A DNA stretch of 64,000 bases from Actinomycetes bacterium (GTDB lineage Bacteria > Actinomycetota > Acidimicrobiia > Acidimicrobiales > RAAP-2). A model generated the notes under the pieces. It was not told the origin of the DNA. It saw only the letters and a list, made by a program, of their open reading frames with translations, and did not search any database. Positions 44,698-54,004 of the stretch are shown piece by piece; the stretch's first letter is position 1, and each line of letters begins with the position of its first letter. The translations under genes were made by a program, and so were the position numbers. The DNA lies in NCBI GenBank assembly GCA_021798955.1, contig JAJZBK010000001.1:62001-126000 (forward strand). The letters run 5' to 3'.

Positions 44698-46220
44698 CGG
44701 GGTGCCTCGCCGAGCAACACCGATCGACGGGAACGAAGGACCAGGGCCTCGTGCACGTGTCTTTCGTCGACGAGGAGACCAGCGCCGTCGAGGTCGGCCA
44801 CGGTACGGGCGATCCGATGGACCCGATGGAGGCCCCGGGCGCTCAGCTCTCCCGAGCGCAGCGCCGCATCGAGCAAGGAGCGGGCGGCGGGGGCCAGCGG
44901 TGCCGTGACAGCCAGTCGCTCCGGGGAAAGCAGGGCGTTGGCCACCACGCCGCGGGTAGCCGCCCGGTACCGGGCGAAGGCCACCCGTTGTGCGACAACG
45001 GCCGTCGGCTCACCGGGGTCTCCGCCGAGCAGGTCGTCGGCGTCGGTGCGTTGGAGCACCACGGCGAGGTCGAACCGGTCGAGCAACGGGGCCGACAGTC
45101 GTCGTGCGTACCGCTCGCGAGCCACCGGCGAGCACCGGCAGGACCCGGGTGGACCGCCCTCCCCGCAGGGGCAGGGGTTCATGGCAGCGACCAGGAGGAA
45201 CCGTGCCGGGTAGGAGACCGTTCCCCGGGCCCTGCTGACCCGCACGATCCCTTCTTCGAGCGGCTGACGGAGCGCCTCGAGCACAGAGGTGGCGAACTCA
45301 CCGAGCTCGTCGAGGAACAGCACGCCGCCGTGGGCCAGGCTCACCTCACCGGGACGCAGGGCTGCTGTACCGCCACCCACCATGGCCACGAAGGACGAGC
45401 CGTGGTGCGGGGCGCGAAACGGCGGGCACCCGATCAGCCCGCCAGGCGGGAGCGGGAGCCCGGCGACCGAGTGCACCCGGGTCGCCTCGAGCGCCGTTCC
45501 CCGGTCCGGCGGCGGGAGGATACCGGGGATCCGCTCGGCCAACATCGTCTTGCCTGACCCGGGCGGGCCGACGAGCAGTAGATGGTGACCGCCCGCCGCA
45601 GCGACCTCGAGGGCCCGCCGAGCAACCCGTTGGCCACGGACGTCACAAAGGTCTGGCTGCCCAACCACCCCGGTGAGCGGCGAGGGAACGGGCTCGGCCT
45701 GGCGATCAGGCCACGGTTCGGCGCCGGTCAGACAGCCCACCAGTTGACGAACGGTGGAACAGCTCTCGATGCCGGACCTGGCGGTCAGTGCCGCTTCGGC
45801 AACCGCCTGGCTGGGGACGACGACCGGCACGTCGCCCACCGCGTCGGCCAACGCCAGCATCCCCGCCACCGGCCGGACCGACCCGTCGAGACCGAGCTCG
45901 CCCACGAAGGCCCGGCCGGCGACCTCGCGGACGTCGAGGACCCCGGTCGCCGCCAGCACACCCACGGCGATGGGGAGGTCGAGACCCGAGCCCCCCTTTC
46001 GGACACCCGACGGGGCCAGGTTGACGGTGATGCGCCGCAGTGGCCAAGCGAGCCCGCTCGAGAGCAGCGCGGCGCGGACACGGTCGCGCGATTCGCGGAC
46101 GGCAGCGTCGGGAAGACCGACGACCGTGAACCCAGGGAGGCCGTTGGAGACGTGGACCTCGACGGAGACCGGACGTCCCTCGACGCCGACGAGCACTGCG
46201 GACGGGATGGTGGCGAGCAC
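44694..46220 (-). CDS. comM: YifB/ComM family AAA+ helicase-like protein
   Basis: A 508-residue Mg-chelatase-like ATPase. The N-terminal LonC-like half holds VHVSNGLPGFTVVGLPDAAVRESRDRVRAAL; the AAA+ half has Walker A LLLVGPPGSGKTMLAERIPG, Walker B GGVLFLDELGEF and the metal-binding MNPCPCGEGG. The arginine-finger region LSAPLLDRFDL follows. It promotes branch migration during uptake of transforming DNA. First gene of the comM-dprA-LLM unit. Confidence 0.95.
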   Translation of the reverse strand: MLATIPSAVLVGVEGRPVSVEVHVSNGLPGFTVVGLPDAAVRESRDRVRAALLSSGLAWPLRRITVNLAPSGVRKGGSGLDLPIAVGVLAATGVLDVREVAGRAFVGELGLDGSVRPVAGMLALADAVGDVPVVVPSQAVAEAALTARSGIESCSTVRQLVGCLTGAEPWPDRQAEPVPSPLTGVVGQPDLCDVRGQRVARRALEVAAAGGHHLLLVGPPGSGKTMLAERIPGILPPPDRGTALEATRVHSVAGLPLPPGGLIGCPPFRAPHHGSSFVAMVGGGTAALRPGEVSLAHGGVLFLDELGEFATSVLEALRQPLEEGIVRVSRARGTVSYPARFLLVAAMNPCPCGEGGPPGSCRCSPVARERYARRLSAPLLDRFDLAVVLQRTDADDLLGGDPGEPTAVVAQRVAFARYRAATRGVVANALLSPERLAVTAPLAPAARSLLDAALRSGELSARGLHRVHRIARTVADLDGAGLLVDERHVHEALVLRSRRSVLLGEAPR

Positions 46221-46385
46221 GACGCCTCCCAGGACGACGCGGGCGATGCCTTCTCGTGGCTTCGCCGTCGGGACAGGCGAGAGCCGTACCGACCGCTATC
46301 GTCGGGCGCCGGCCGCTCGAGGCGCTCGCCAGCAGCCTAGGACGCGGGTACCTCACCGGGAACCCGCCCGTCGAACGACCCTCGG

Positions 46386-47180
46386 TCAGCGTCCTTCGAA
46401 GACGGGGTCCCGCTTCTCGGAGAACGCCGTCAGCGCCTCCCGAGTGTCGTAGGAGCCGAAATTCACGGCTTGCGCCTGGGCTTCCGCCTCGAGGGCCTGC
46501 TCCATCGAGACGCTCGCCGACTGGTTGAGCAGCGCCTTGGTCATCGACAAGGCGAGCGGTGGTCCGGCGGCCAGTCGCGTCGCCCACTCGTCGACGACGG
46601 CGTCGAGCTCGTCGGCCGCTACGACGCGGTTGACGATCCCCATCGACGCGGCCGTCGGGGCGTCGATGATGTCGGCGAAGAACGCCAGCTCCTTGGCCCG
46701 GTGGAGGCCCACCAGGCGGGGAAGGAGCCACGAGGCCCCGAAGTCGACGCTCAGGCCTCGCTTGGCGAAGATCTGCGAGAAGCGAGCCCGGTCGGAGGCC
46801 ACCACCAAGTCGCAACCGAGGGCCATGCTCATGCCCGCACCGGCGGCGATACCCCCGACCTTGGCAATCGTCGGCTTGGGCAGCCGGTGCAGCCGCAGGG
46901 CGACGTCGGCCAGGGCGCGCATCTGGGTCAGTTGCGGGTCGCCGGGACGCCCGGCGACGTCCAGGGGATCGCCGAGGTCGGCACCGGAGCAAAAGGCGTC
47001 CCCCGCCCCGGTGAGCACCAGCACCCGGTCCTCCCTGGCGGCGGCGACCTCCTCGAAGGTGGCCCGCAGCTCCCGCCACATGGTCCCGTTCGCGGCGTTC
47101 TTGCGATGGGGCCGGTTGAAGGTGACGGTGACCACGCCGGCGACACGTTCCACGAGGAGGGTCTCGAGCTCAGCGACCAT
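46386..47180 (-). CDS. Enoyl-CoA hydratase/isomerase family protein
   Basis: A 264-residue crotonase-fold enzyme: VTVTFNRPHRKNAANGTMW, LTGAGDAFCSGADLGDP (oxyanion hole), KPTIAKVGGIAAGAGMSMALGCDLVVAS, and SEKRDPVFEGR at the end. Glu in the GLSVDFGASWLLP region is replaced by Asp, typical of several isomerase or hydratase subgroups. Acts on acyl-CoA. It lies between comM and the DUF2079 gene, interrupting the usual yraN-comM neighbourhood. Confidence 0.9.
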   Translation of the reverse strand: MVAELETLLVERVAGVVTVTFNRPHRKNAANGTMWRELRATFEEVAAAREDRVLVLTGAGDAFCSGADLGDPLDVAGRPGDPQLTQMRALADVALRLHRLPKPTIAKVGGIAAGAGMSMALGCDLVVASDRARFSQIFAKRGLSVDFGASWLLPRLVGLHRAKELAFFADIIDAPTAASMGIVNRVVAADELDAVVDEWATRLAAGPPLALSMTKALLNQSASVSMEQALEAEAQAQAVNFGSYDTREALTAFSEKRDPVFEGR

Positions 47181-47292
47181 GGGGCCAGCCTACGGGAACC
47201 ACGTCCGCCGCTCCGGACCGGTCGACCTCCCTCGAGCGTTCCAGCAGCCACAGCACTCCACCAGCCCGCCCCCTGACCGCCGAGGAGGTTGC

Positions 47293-48909
47293 TCAGGGGA
47301 GCACGATCGACCGCACGCCAGCAGGTGGCTCGAAGCGGAAGGCAGTGACTCCGGCACCGTGGACGAGCAGGCGTGCACCCATGGTGCTCAGGGCATGCCG
47401 AGCGGCGGCGGTCAGCTGCCCGAAGGACCGCGACGCTCCTCTCAGGTGGGCGACGAGCACCACGACGACCGTGTGCCCGAAGACCGGGACGACCTGGTCC
47501 GGCACATCACCCAAGAACGGGTAGACCCAGCGACGGGTGGCGAAGCGACCGACGACGGCATTGGTAGCGACCACTTCGGCCGACGGAGGCGTCACGGCGG
47601 CAACAGCGGCGAGACGGGCCGCCGTCGGCCCAGGGACCGTCTCGAACTGCGCGCCGATCGTCGGCAACGTCTGGGCGGTCACGACACAAGTGGCAAGAAG
47701 CGCGCCGCCGGCCAGCGCGACCGCGGTCGAACAAGCCAGCGTTCCTGGACGGCGCCGAGCGATCCACGTGATCGCTCCGGCCGAAGCGCTGGCCAGTGCC
47801 AGCGCAGGGAACAGGTTCTGGAAGCCGGCGACATGGGACACGTAGATACCCGACGCGTTGAGGGCGTTCGGGACCAGGACGACCGCGGCTGCTGCCAACC
47901 CGAGCGGCGTGAGCACGCCGATGAGCCCGGAGCCGACCATGTACTGGCCGACGGCCCGCCAGCGGTCCCTGAGCACCCGGGCGGGGGCCCGAGGATGGCG
48001 GACCATGCCTGCCACGATCGCCGCTACGCCTGCCAGTCCCGAGCCAACGGCATGGCCGGCCAGGTAGCCATAGCCGGCAGTAAGGCTCGAGCCCTTGTCC
48101 GCGTGGAAGCGGGCAACGACCCAGAGCCAGGCGGTCGCTGCTACGACGAAGCCGATGCCGTCGAGCCGCCGTCGCCCCGCCACCAGCGTGGCCAGACCGA
48201 CCGCGATCAGATAGGTGGCGGCGATGTCACCGCAGAGCAGCAGGACACCCGCGTAGACCCAGGCGCGTCGACGACCAACCAAGGCGTCGCGGACGGCAAG
48301 CAAGGCGAGCGCCGTGGCGATCACCTGGAGGTGGAAATCGAAGGATGCCGCCCAGTAGGTCCACGGACAGGCAATGCAGGTGGCAGCGAGGCATCCGGCC
48401 ACGACCCCGACGCCTCGTCGTGGGCGGTCCCCCTGGCGCGGCCAGTGTCGGTCCACGACTTCGAGGACGAGGCGCACCGCAGCCCCGGTGGCCACGACGA
48501 GCGCGACGTCCTGGACGACGAGCAGCGCCGAGGCGGGCAGGCCCACCGCCCGCAGGATGGCCAGTGGCCACACCGCCAGCTCGAAGTGGCTCTGGAGGAA
48601 CGGGTAGCCGTAGTGGGGAGCGTGCCAGAGAAAGAGCGTCTCGTACGGGTCGAGGTGGCCCGTGCCGATACGGGACCAGGCCTGCGCGTAGGTCGCGAAG
48701 TCGCTGCTCAGGTCGAAGTGCGACCACAGGTGCCAGCTCCACGCCAGCAACACGCCGCCCTGGACGACCCCGAGGACGACGGCGGCCAACCACACCCGAC
48801 GCACCGCCCGCAGACCGATGCGCTGCGGCCGCACCGCCCCTCCACTCGTTGGACTGCTCGACGCGGCGGCCCCGGCCACCTCCGAAGACGCGTCGGCCAC
48901 GGTGCTCAC
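47293..48909 (-). CDS. DUF2079 family polytopic membrane protein
   Basis: A 538-residue protein with about ten hydrophobic segments. The motif HFDLSSDFATYAQAWSRI and HFELAVWPLAIL near the N-terminus match DUF2079, a GT-C-like (glycosyltransferase/mannosyltransferase-type) membrane fold. The end is a soluble domain (RWVYPFLGDVPDQVVPVFG...). GTG at 48909 fits the family start; a longer frame from 49017 is possible. Function unknown; possibly lipid-linked sugar transfer. Confidence 0.78.
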   Translation of the reverse strand: MSTVADASSEVAGAAASSSPTSGGAVRPQRIGLRAVRRVWLAAVVLGVVQGGVLLAWSWHLWSHFDLSSDFATYAQAWSRIGTGHLDPYETLFLWHAPHYGYPFLQSHFELAVWPLAILRAVGLPASALLVVQDVALVVATGAAVRLVLEVVDRHWPRQGDRPRRGVGVVAGCLAATCIACPWTYWAASFDFHLQVIATALALLAVRDALVGRRRAWVYAGVLLLCGDIAATYLIAVGLATLVAGRRRLDGIGFVVAATAWLWVVARFHADKGSSLTAGYGYLAGHAVGSGLAGVAAIVAGMVRHPRAPARVLRDRWRAVGQYMVGSGLIGVLTPLGLAAAAVVLVPNALNASGIYVSHVAGFQNLFPALALASASAGAITWIARRRPGTLACSTAVALAGGALLATCVVTAQTLPTIGAQFETVPGPTAARLAAVAAVTPPSAEVVATNAVVGRFATRRWVYPFLGDVPDQVVPVFGHTVVVVLVAHLRGASRSFGQLTAAARHALSTMGARLLVHGAGVTAFRFEPPAGVRSIVLP

Positions 48910-49031
48910 TGTTCGACGACTCCCGCTCGCCGCCACGTCTCGACGGTACCCCGACCGGTCGGCGGGAGGGCACCGCGCTCGACCGCCCCGACAACGTCGC
49001 GATGCACTGCTCGCCACCCCGCAACTTCGGC

Positions 49032-49439
49032 TCAGAAGGCGCCTTCGACCACGTCAATGGCCCCCCCGGTCAACGACACCACGTCGAAGCGGACCTCGAT
49101 GGCGCTCCGGGCCGCAGCCGGAGTGAGCTCGGCCAGCCACCGGCTTGCCAGATGGCGCAGCCGCTGCTGCTTGGCCCGCACCACCGCTTCGGCTCCCGTC
49201 CCGAACCGGTCGCTCGACCTGGCCTTGACTTCGCAGAACACCACCGTTCGCCCCGATCGCACGATGAGGTCGACTTCACCCCCGCGACGACGCCAGTTAC
49301 GCTCAAGGACCTCGTAGCCGTGGTCCTCGTACCACCGTGCGGCAAGGCGCTCGGCGTTCCGGCCCAGCTCGACAGGCGAAGGCCCGGCGGCTCGACCGCC
49401 ACCCGGCTCCGCTTGGCGGGATCCCTCCGCAGGGTTCAC
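49032..49439 (-). CDS. YraN family protein (UPF0102, endonuclease-like)
   Basis: A 135-residue protein. ELGRNAERLAARWYEDHGYEVLERNWRRRGGEVDLIVRSGRTVVFCEVKARSS is the full UPF0102 signature, a Holliday-junction-resolvase-like fold with the Asp/Glu-x-Lys site. Function not established. GTG at 49439 overlaps the DUF2469 stop (GTGA). Its neighbours rplS and DUF2469 are the usual ones in actinobacteria. Confidence 0.92.
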   Translation of the reverse strand: MNPAEGSRQAEPGGGRAAGPSPVELGRNAERLAARWYEDHGYEVLERNWRRRGGEVDLIVRSGRTVVFCEVKARSSDRFGTGAEAVVRAKQQRLRHLASRWLAELTPAAARSAIEVRFDVVSLTGGAIDVVEGAF

Positions 49440-49729
49440 AGCTCCCGTTCGGGTAGCCGTTCGATGTTCACGTCGCGGAAGGTGAGCACCCTGACCGACG
49501 GGACGAAGCGGGCTGGCCGGTACATGTCCCACACCCAGGCATCGCGTAGCTCGAGCTCGATGCACGTGGGCGTGCAGGCGTCCCGAACGGTCACCTGCAC
49601 GTCGTTGGCCAAGTAGAAGCGTCGCTCCGTCTCGACGACGTAGCCGAACATGGGAAGCACGGCCCGGTACTCCTGCACCAGGGCCAGCTCGATGTCGGCC
49701 TCGTAGCGCTCGAGGTCCTCCTCGCTCAC
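49436..49729 (-). CDS. DUF2469 family protein
   Basis: A 97-residue soluble actinobacterial protein: MSEEDLERYEADIELALVQEYRAV at the start, GYVVETERRFYLANDVQVTV, then LRDAWVWDMYRPARFVPSVRVLTFRDVNIERL. The match to the family is end to end. Function unknown; conserved next to rplS and yraN. Coupled to yraN by GTGA. Confidence 0.93.
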   Translation of the reverse strand: MSEEDLERYEADIELALVQEYRAVLPMFGYVVETERRFYLANDVQVTVRDACTPTCIELELRDAWVWDMYRPARFVPSVRVLTFRDVNIERLPEREL

Positions 49730-49810
49730 GACCCCACCAGCGCCTTTGGTCGGACGCGTCCGTACCGGGACGCCCGCCGGTCTGCCGGCGAGCAGCCGGA
49801 GCGGCGTCGC

Positions 49811-50164
49811 TCAGGCTCGCGCAGTGCGGCGCTCCTTGATCTTCGCTGCCTTACCGTGCCGGTCGCGCAAGTAGTAGAGCTTGGCCCGACGAACGTCCCC
49901 GTAGGAGACGACCTCGGTCTTCGCGATGATCGGCGAGTGGACGGGGAACGTCCGCTCGACGCCGACCCCGAAGCTCACCTTGCGCACCGTGAACGTCTCG
50001 CGCGCACCCGTCCCCTGACGCCGTACGACGGCCCCTTGAAAGACCTGGATGCGCTCGCGGTTCCCCTCCACGACCCGAACATGGACCTTGACGGTGTCAC
50101 CGGGGCGGAACTCGGGGATGTCGTCGCGCAAGCTGTCGCGGTCGATGATGTCGGTCGGGTTCAT
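49811..50164 (-). CDS. rplS: 50S ribosomal protein L19
   Basis: A 117-residue protein: [36 protein letters not shown], then [24 protein letters not shown] and [20 protein letters not shown]. It sits at the 30S-50S interface. ATG at 50164. It follows trmD in the rpsP-khpA-rimM-trmD-rplS order common to bacteria. The usual next genes lepB and rnhB are absent here. Confidence 0.97.
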   Translation of the reverse strand: MNPTDIIDRDSLRDDIPEFRPGDTVKVHVRVVEGNRERIQVFQGAVVRRQGTGARETFTVRKVSFGVGVERTFPVHSPIIAKTEVVSYGDVRRAKLYYLRDRHGKAAKIKERRTARA

Positions 50165-50294
50165 GGGACGCGTCTCTCCACGGATCGTTCGAGCACTCCG
50201 CTCGCCGGGCACCCGCGCCACCCGTGGACCTGCAGACCACACCTGTCCACAGGCGCACGACGAAGGTCACCGGTCGTCCCGGCTCCGACGAAGC

Positions 50295-51074
50295 TCACCA
50301 ATCGTAGCCGTGCTGGCGCAGCAACTCCACCTCGCCCGCCTCGACGAGCAGCTCCTGTTCGTCGAAGGCCAGGCCGCCCCGTGCCGCCACCAGGTCGGGG
50401 CGGCGCCGGAGGGTGCGGGCCAGCGACTGGGTCCTGCGCCACCGGGCGACGCGTGCGTGGTCTCCCGAACGCAGCACCTCGGGGACGTCCCAGCCGCGGA
50501 ACGTCGCCGGTCGCGTGTACTGGGGGTACTCGAGCAGCCCGGCTCCGAAGCTCTCGTCGTCGACGGACGCCTCGTTGCCCAGCACACCTGGGACCAGTCG
50601 GGTGACGGCCTCGATGACCACCAACGCGGCCAGCTCACCTCCCGCCAGCACGAAGTCGCCGATAGACAGCTCCCCGTCGACCAGGTGGTCCGCCACTCGC
50701 TGGTCGACACCCTCGTAGCGTCCGCACAGCAGGGAGAAGCCACCCGGTAGGACGGCGAGCTCCTCGGCGGCCTGCTGGTCGAACCGCCGCCCCGACGGCC
50801 CGAGGAGCAGGAGCGGCCGAGCCAGGCCCGCTGTCCCCCCGGCAACCTGCTCCACGGCGGCAAACAGCGGGCGTGGAGCCAACACCATCCCGGCACCACC
50901 GCCGAAGGGCGCGTCGTCAACCGAACGGTGCCCGTCGTCCGCTCCCAGGCGGAGGTCGTGGACCCGGAGATCGAGCAGACCGGCGTCACGGGCCCGTCGC
51001 AGGATCGACACGTCGCCGTAGGCCTCGACGACAGCCGGGAAGATCGTGAACACCTCGATGCGGATACCGGTCAC
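50295..51074 (-). CDS. trmD: tRNA (guanine-N1)-methyltransferase TrmD
   Basis: A 259-residue SPOUT enzyme: [84 protein letters not shown] and [19 protein letters not shown]. It methylates G37 of tRNAs reading CNN codons and keeps the reading frame. GTG at 51074 has GGGGAG at good spacing; a GTG at 51098, overlapping the rimM stop, would add eight residues. Confidence 0.95.
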   Translation of the reverse strand: MTGIRIEVFTIFPAVVEAYGDVSILRRARDAGLLDLRVHDLRLGADDGHRSVDDAPFGGGAGMVLAPRPLFAAVEQVAGGTAGLARPLLLLGPSGRRFDQQAAEELAVLPGGFSLLCGRYEGVDQRVADHLVDGELSIGDFVLAGGELAALVVIEAVTRLVPGVLGNEASVDDESFGAGLLEYPQYTRPATFRGWDVPEVLRSGDHARVARWRRTQSLARTLRRRPDLVAARGGLAFDEQELLVEAGEVELLRQHGYDW

Positions 51075-51094
51075 CGGGCCGCTCCCCGCTCCGG

Positions 51095-51604
51095 TCACAG
51101 GTCGAACAAGCCCTCGGGGACGTCGACGACGACCCGCTCCCCCGGCTGGTGCTCGACGACGAACCGCAGCGGCACGAGCGCCCCGGTGGAGAGGACCAAC
51201 AAGTCGCTCGCCGGGTTGGCCTGGACGGCTTCGACGGTTCCCAGATCGGCTCCCGAGGCGTCGGTGACCGTGGCACCGACGAGCTCGTGCACCCACAGTG
51301 CCCCTGGGACGTCGAGTGGCGGAGCGAAGAGCTCCGTACTGCGCAGCGCGTCCGCGTCCTCGATCGAGTCGACTCCGGCAAAACGGACGACGAAGCGCCC
51401 TTGGTGGGGCCGCGATGCCTCGACGACGAGGACGCGACCCTCGGCCGTGCGCAGCTCGCTGCCGGACGCGACCCGCTCGAGCCGGTCGGTCCCCAGGGAC
51501 ACGACGACCTCGCCTCGCAGTCCGTGCGGCTTGACCACCACTCCGACCGCGAGCAGCGGTCCTGTCGGGGGAGGGGAAGGAGGTGGAGGAAGAGCGGACG
51601 TCAC
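51095..51604 (-). CDS. rimM: 16S rRNA processing protein RimM
   Basis: A 169-residue protein. A Pro-rich start precedes [24 protein letters not shown] (RimM N-domain); the PRC-barrel C-domain follows ([37 protein letters not shown].. to ..[23 protein letters not shown]). It helps assemble the 30S head by binding ribosomal protein S19. GTG at 51604. Between khpA and trmD in the conserved order. Confidence 0.94.
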   Translation of the reverse strand: MTSALPPPPSPPPTGPLLAVGVVVKPHGLRGEVVVSLGTDRLERVASGSELRTAEGRVLVVEASRPHQGRFVVRFAGVDSIEDADALRSTELFAPPLDVPGALWVHELVGATVTDASGADLGTVEAVQANPASDLLVLSTGALVPLRFVVEHQPGERVVVDVPEGLFDL

Positions 51605-51626
51605 CCGGCCCCTCGAGGACCGCCCG

Positions 51627-51953
51627 TCACTCGTCGACGATGTCGACCGACGTCTGCACACCGTCGCGGGCGCCCGCGGCCGCCACGACGGTGCGGATCG
51701 CCTGCGCCACGCGGCCGCGACGCCCGATGACCCGCCCCATGTCCTCGGGCGCCACGTGGACCTGGAACCGGACCGACCGGCCCCGCGCGTCGGCGTCGAT
51801 CGTCACGGCATCGCCGTCTTCGACAATGGAGCCAACCAGGTAGGACACCACGGCCCGGGCCGTCGGCCCCTCGACCCGGTTCCCCGCGTCGTCAGTCCCT
51901 TCGGCCACTCCCTCGGCCTCGGCCACTCCCTCGGCCTCGTCGACCCCGGTCAC
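51627..51953 (-). CDS. khpA: KH-domain RNA-binding protein KhpA
   Basis: A 108-residue protein. An acidic start ([17 protein letters not shown], itself a short repeat) precedes the KH fold: [21 protein letters not shown], then the GxxG loop in [20 protein letters not shown]. It binds small RNAs and mRNAs with KhpB. GTG at 51953 overlaps the rpsP stop (GTGA). The acidic lead is longer than in most family members. Confidence 0.92.
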   Translation of the reverse strand: MTGVDEAEGVAEAEGVAEGTDDAGNRVEGPTARAVVSYLVGSIVEDGDAVTIDADARGRSVRFQVHVAPEDMGRVIGRRGRVAQAIRTVVAAAGARDGVQTSVDIVDE

Positions 51954-52252
51954 TGGGCGACCGTCGCGGAGCCAGAGCGCACGGCCGCCACCTCGTCGAA
52001 CGCCCCCGACTGACGCAGGAGCTTCTCGACACGCTCGGTGGGCTGGGCGCCCTGAGCGAGCCACTTGGCCGCCTTGGCGTTGTCGATGTGGACAACGGCG
52101 TCCGGCTGCGCGGCTGACGTTCCTCGCGGCGCGTAGGTGCCGACGATCTCGATGAACCGGCCGTTGCGCGGCGAACGGCTGTCAGCGGCTACGACCCGGT
52201 AGGTCGGCTGCTTCTTCTTCCCCATCCGCACCAGGCGGAGCTTTACTGCCAC
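51950..52252 (-). CDS. rpsP: 30S ribosomal protein S16
   Basis: A 100-residue protein: [42 protein letters not shown] is the S16 signature, followed by [31 protein letters not shown] at 52252 is preceded by AGAGGAG. It binds 16S rRNA early in assembly. First of the rpsP-khpA-rimM-trmD-rplS run. Confidence 0.97.
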   Translation of the reverse strand: MAVKLRLVRMGKKKQPTYRVVAADSRSPRNGRFIEIVGTYAPRGTSAAQPDAVVHIDNAKAAKWLAQGAQPTERVEKLLRQSGAFDEVAAVRSGSATVAQ

Positions 52253-52355
52253 GATGGACTCCTCTTGCACTCGCACGTGGTCCGACCGCCACGCGGCCGG
52301 ACCGTAGTCTCCCACCAACCGGACCACCCCGGCGACACAGGCCGTCAGGGCCCGC

Positions 52356-53897
52356 TCAGCGGGCCTTGGGTGTCACCCGACCACCGCCCTTGCCCTTCTT
52401 GCCGCCCTTGCTCCCCTTGGACCGGGGCGACGGCCGGGACGGCGTGGCGGAATGCCGACCCCCGTCTCCGTCGAAGCCTCCCATTCCGCCGAGCCCCCCC
52501 GTCTCGAGTGGGCTGCCCGCCATGCCTGCCAGCTGGGCCAAGGCCTCCGGAGAGGGCTTTGGGCCCCGACCGAGCAGACCGCCAAGGCCACCGAGCGCGC
52601 CAGCCATTCCCCCCTTGCCGAAGCCCTTCATGAGCTTCTGCATCTCCCGGAACTGCTTGAGCAGGGCGTTGACGTCCGCAGTGGTCGTCCCGCTGCCGCG
52701 GGCAATACGAACCCGTCGTGAGCCATCCACGATGGAGGGATCGCGTCGCTCGTAGGGGGTCATCGACCGGATGATGGCTTCGACCTGGCCAACCTGACGG
52801 TCGTCGACCATCGAGCTGGCACGCTTCACGTCCTTGGAGACGCCGGGCAGCATCGACAGCACGCCGGACATCGACCCCATCTTCTTGACCTGTTGGAGCT
52901 GTTCGAGGAAGTCCTCGAGCGTGAAACGGCCCTCGAGCAGTGCTGCTGCACCCTTCGAAGCCACACCCTCGTCGAACGAGCGCTCAGCCTGCTCGATGAG
53001 GCTGAGCACGTCGCCCATGCCGAGGATCCGGTCGGCCATCCGGTCTGGGTGGAACAGGTCGAAGTCGTCGAGCTTCTCACCCGTCGAGGCGAAGGCGATG
53101 GGCCGGCCGACGACTTCCTTGACCGACAGCGCCGCGCCTCCCCGTGCGTCACCGTCGAGCTTGGTCAGCACGACGCCGTCGAGGGCGAGGGTCTCATGGA
53201 ACGCTTCGGCAGTCGCCACCGCGTCCTGACCGGTCATGGCGTCGATGACCAGGAACGTGTAGTGGGGCGAGATCGCCTGGGCGATCCGTCGCACCTCGTC
53301 CATCAGCTCGGCGTCGATCGACAGGCGCCCAGCCGTGTCCACCACGAGAACGTCGCGTCCGAGGCGCCGAGCCTCCTCGAGCCCGGCCAGGGCGACAGAG
53401 ACCGGATCGGTGGGCTGGCTGAAGACGCTGACACCGACCTGCTCGCCGAGCACCCGCAGCTGCTCGACGGCAGCCGGTCGCTGGAGGTCAGCCGCCACCA
53501 GCAGTGGGTTGCGTCCCTGCTGCTTGAACCACCGGGCCAGCTTGGCCGCCGTCGTCGTCTTGCCGGAGCCCTGCAAGCCGGCCAGCACGACGACGGTCGG
53601 TGGACGACCGGCGTAGGTGATCCGCAAGCTCTCGCCACCGAGGATCCGGACCAGCTCCTCGTTGACGACCTTCACCACCTGCTGCCCGGGGCTCAAGCTG
53701 TGCGACAGCTCGAGGCCGAGGCACCGCTCGCGGACTGCTTCGACGAACCCGCGGACCACTCCGAGCTCGACGTCGGCCTCCAGCAGGGCAGTTCGGATCT
53801 CGCGCAGGACCTCGTCGATGTCCTCCGGGCCCAGGCGCCCTCGGTTGCGGAGGCGCGAGAGGATGCCCTCGAAACGGTCGGTGAGGCTCTCGAACAT
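52356..53897 (-). CDS. ffh: Signal recognition particle protein Ffh (SRP54)
   Basis: A 513-residue protein. The N domain ([20 protein letters not shown]) leads to the GTPase: G1 [49 protein letters not shown]. The M domain follows with [22 protein letters not shown] and the Gly/Met-rich end ([15 protein letters not shown]). It binds 4.5S RNA and signal peptides and docks with FtsY. No 4.5S RNA gene was recognised in the window. Confidence 0.97.
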   Translation of the reverse strand: MFESLTDRFEGILSRLRNRGRLGPEDIDEVLREIRTALLEADVELGVVRGFVEAVRERCLGLELSHSLSPGQQVVKVVNEELVRILGGESLRITYAGRPPTVVVLAGLQGSGKTTTAAKLARWFKQQGRNPLLVAADLQRPAAVEQLRVLGEQVGVSVFSQPTDPVSVALAGLEEARRLGRDVLVVDTAGRLSIDAELMDEVRRIAQAISPHYTFLVIDAMTGQDAVATAEAFHETLALDGVVLTKLDGDARGGAALSVKEVVGRPIAFASTGEKLDDFDLFHPDRMADRILGMGDVLSLIEQAERSFDEGVASKGAAALLEGRFTLEDFLEQLQQVKKMGSMSGVLSMLPGVSKDVKRASSMVDDRQVGQVEAIIRSMTPYERRDPSIVDGSRRVRIARGSGTTTADVNALLKQFREMQKLMKGFGKGGMAGALGGLGGLLGRGPKPSPEALAQLAGMAGSPLETGGLGGMGGFDGDGGRHSATPSRPSPRSKGSKGGKKGKGGGRVTPKAR

Positions 53898-54004
53898 GCG
53901 GGGTCAGGCTATCGGATCGACGTGCCGGCGCCGACCGACCCGCCCGCTGGCGTCCGTCGCCGCCGAGGCAGGCGATCCTCCGAGGGAGACGGTGGCAACA
54001 CCGG

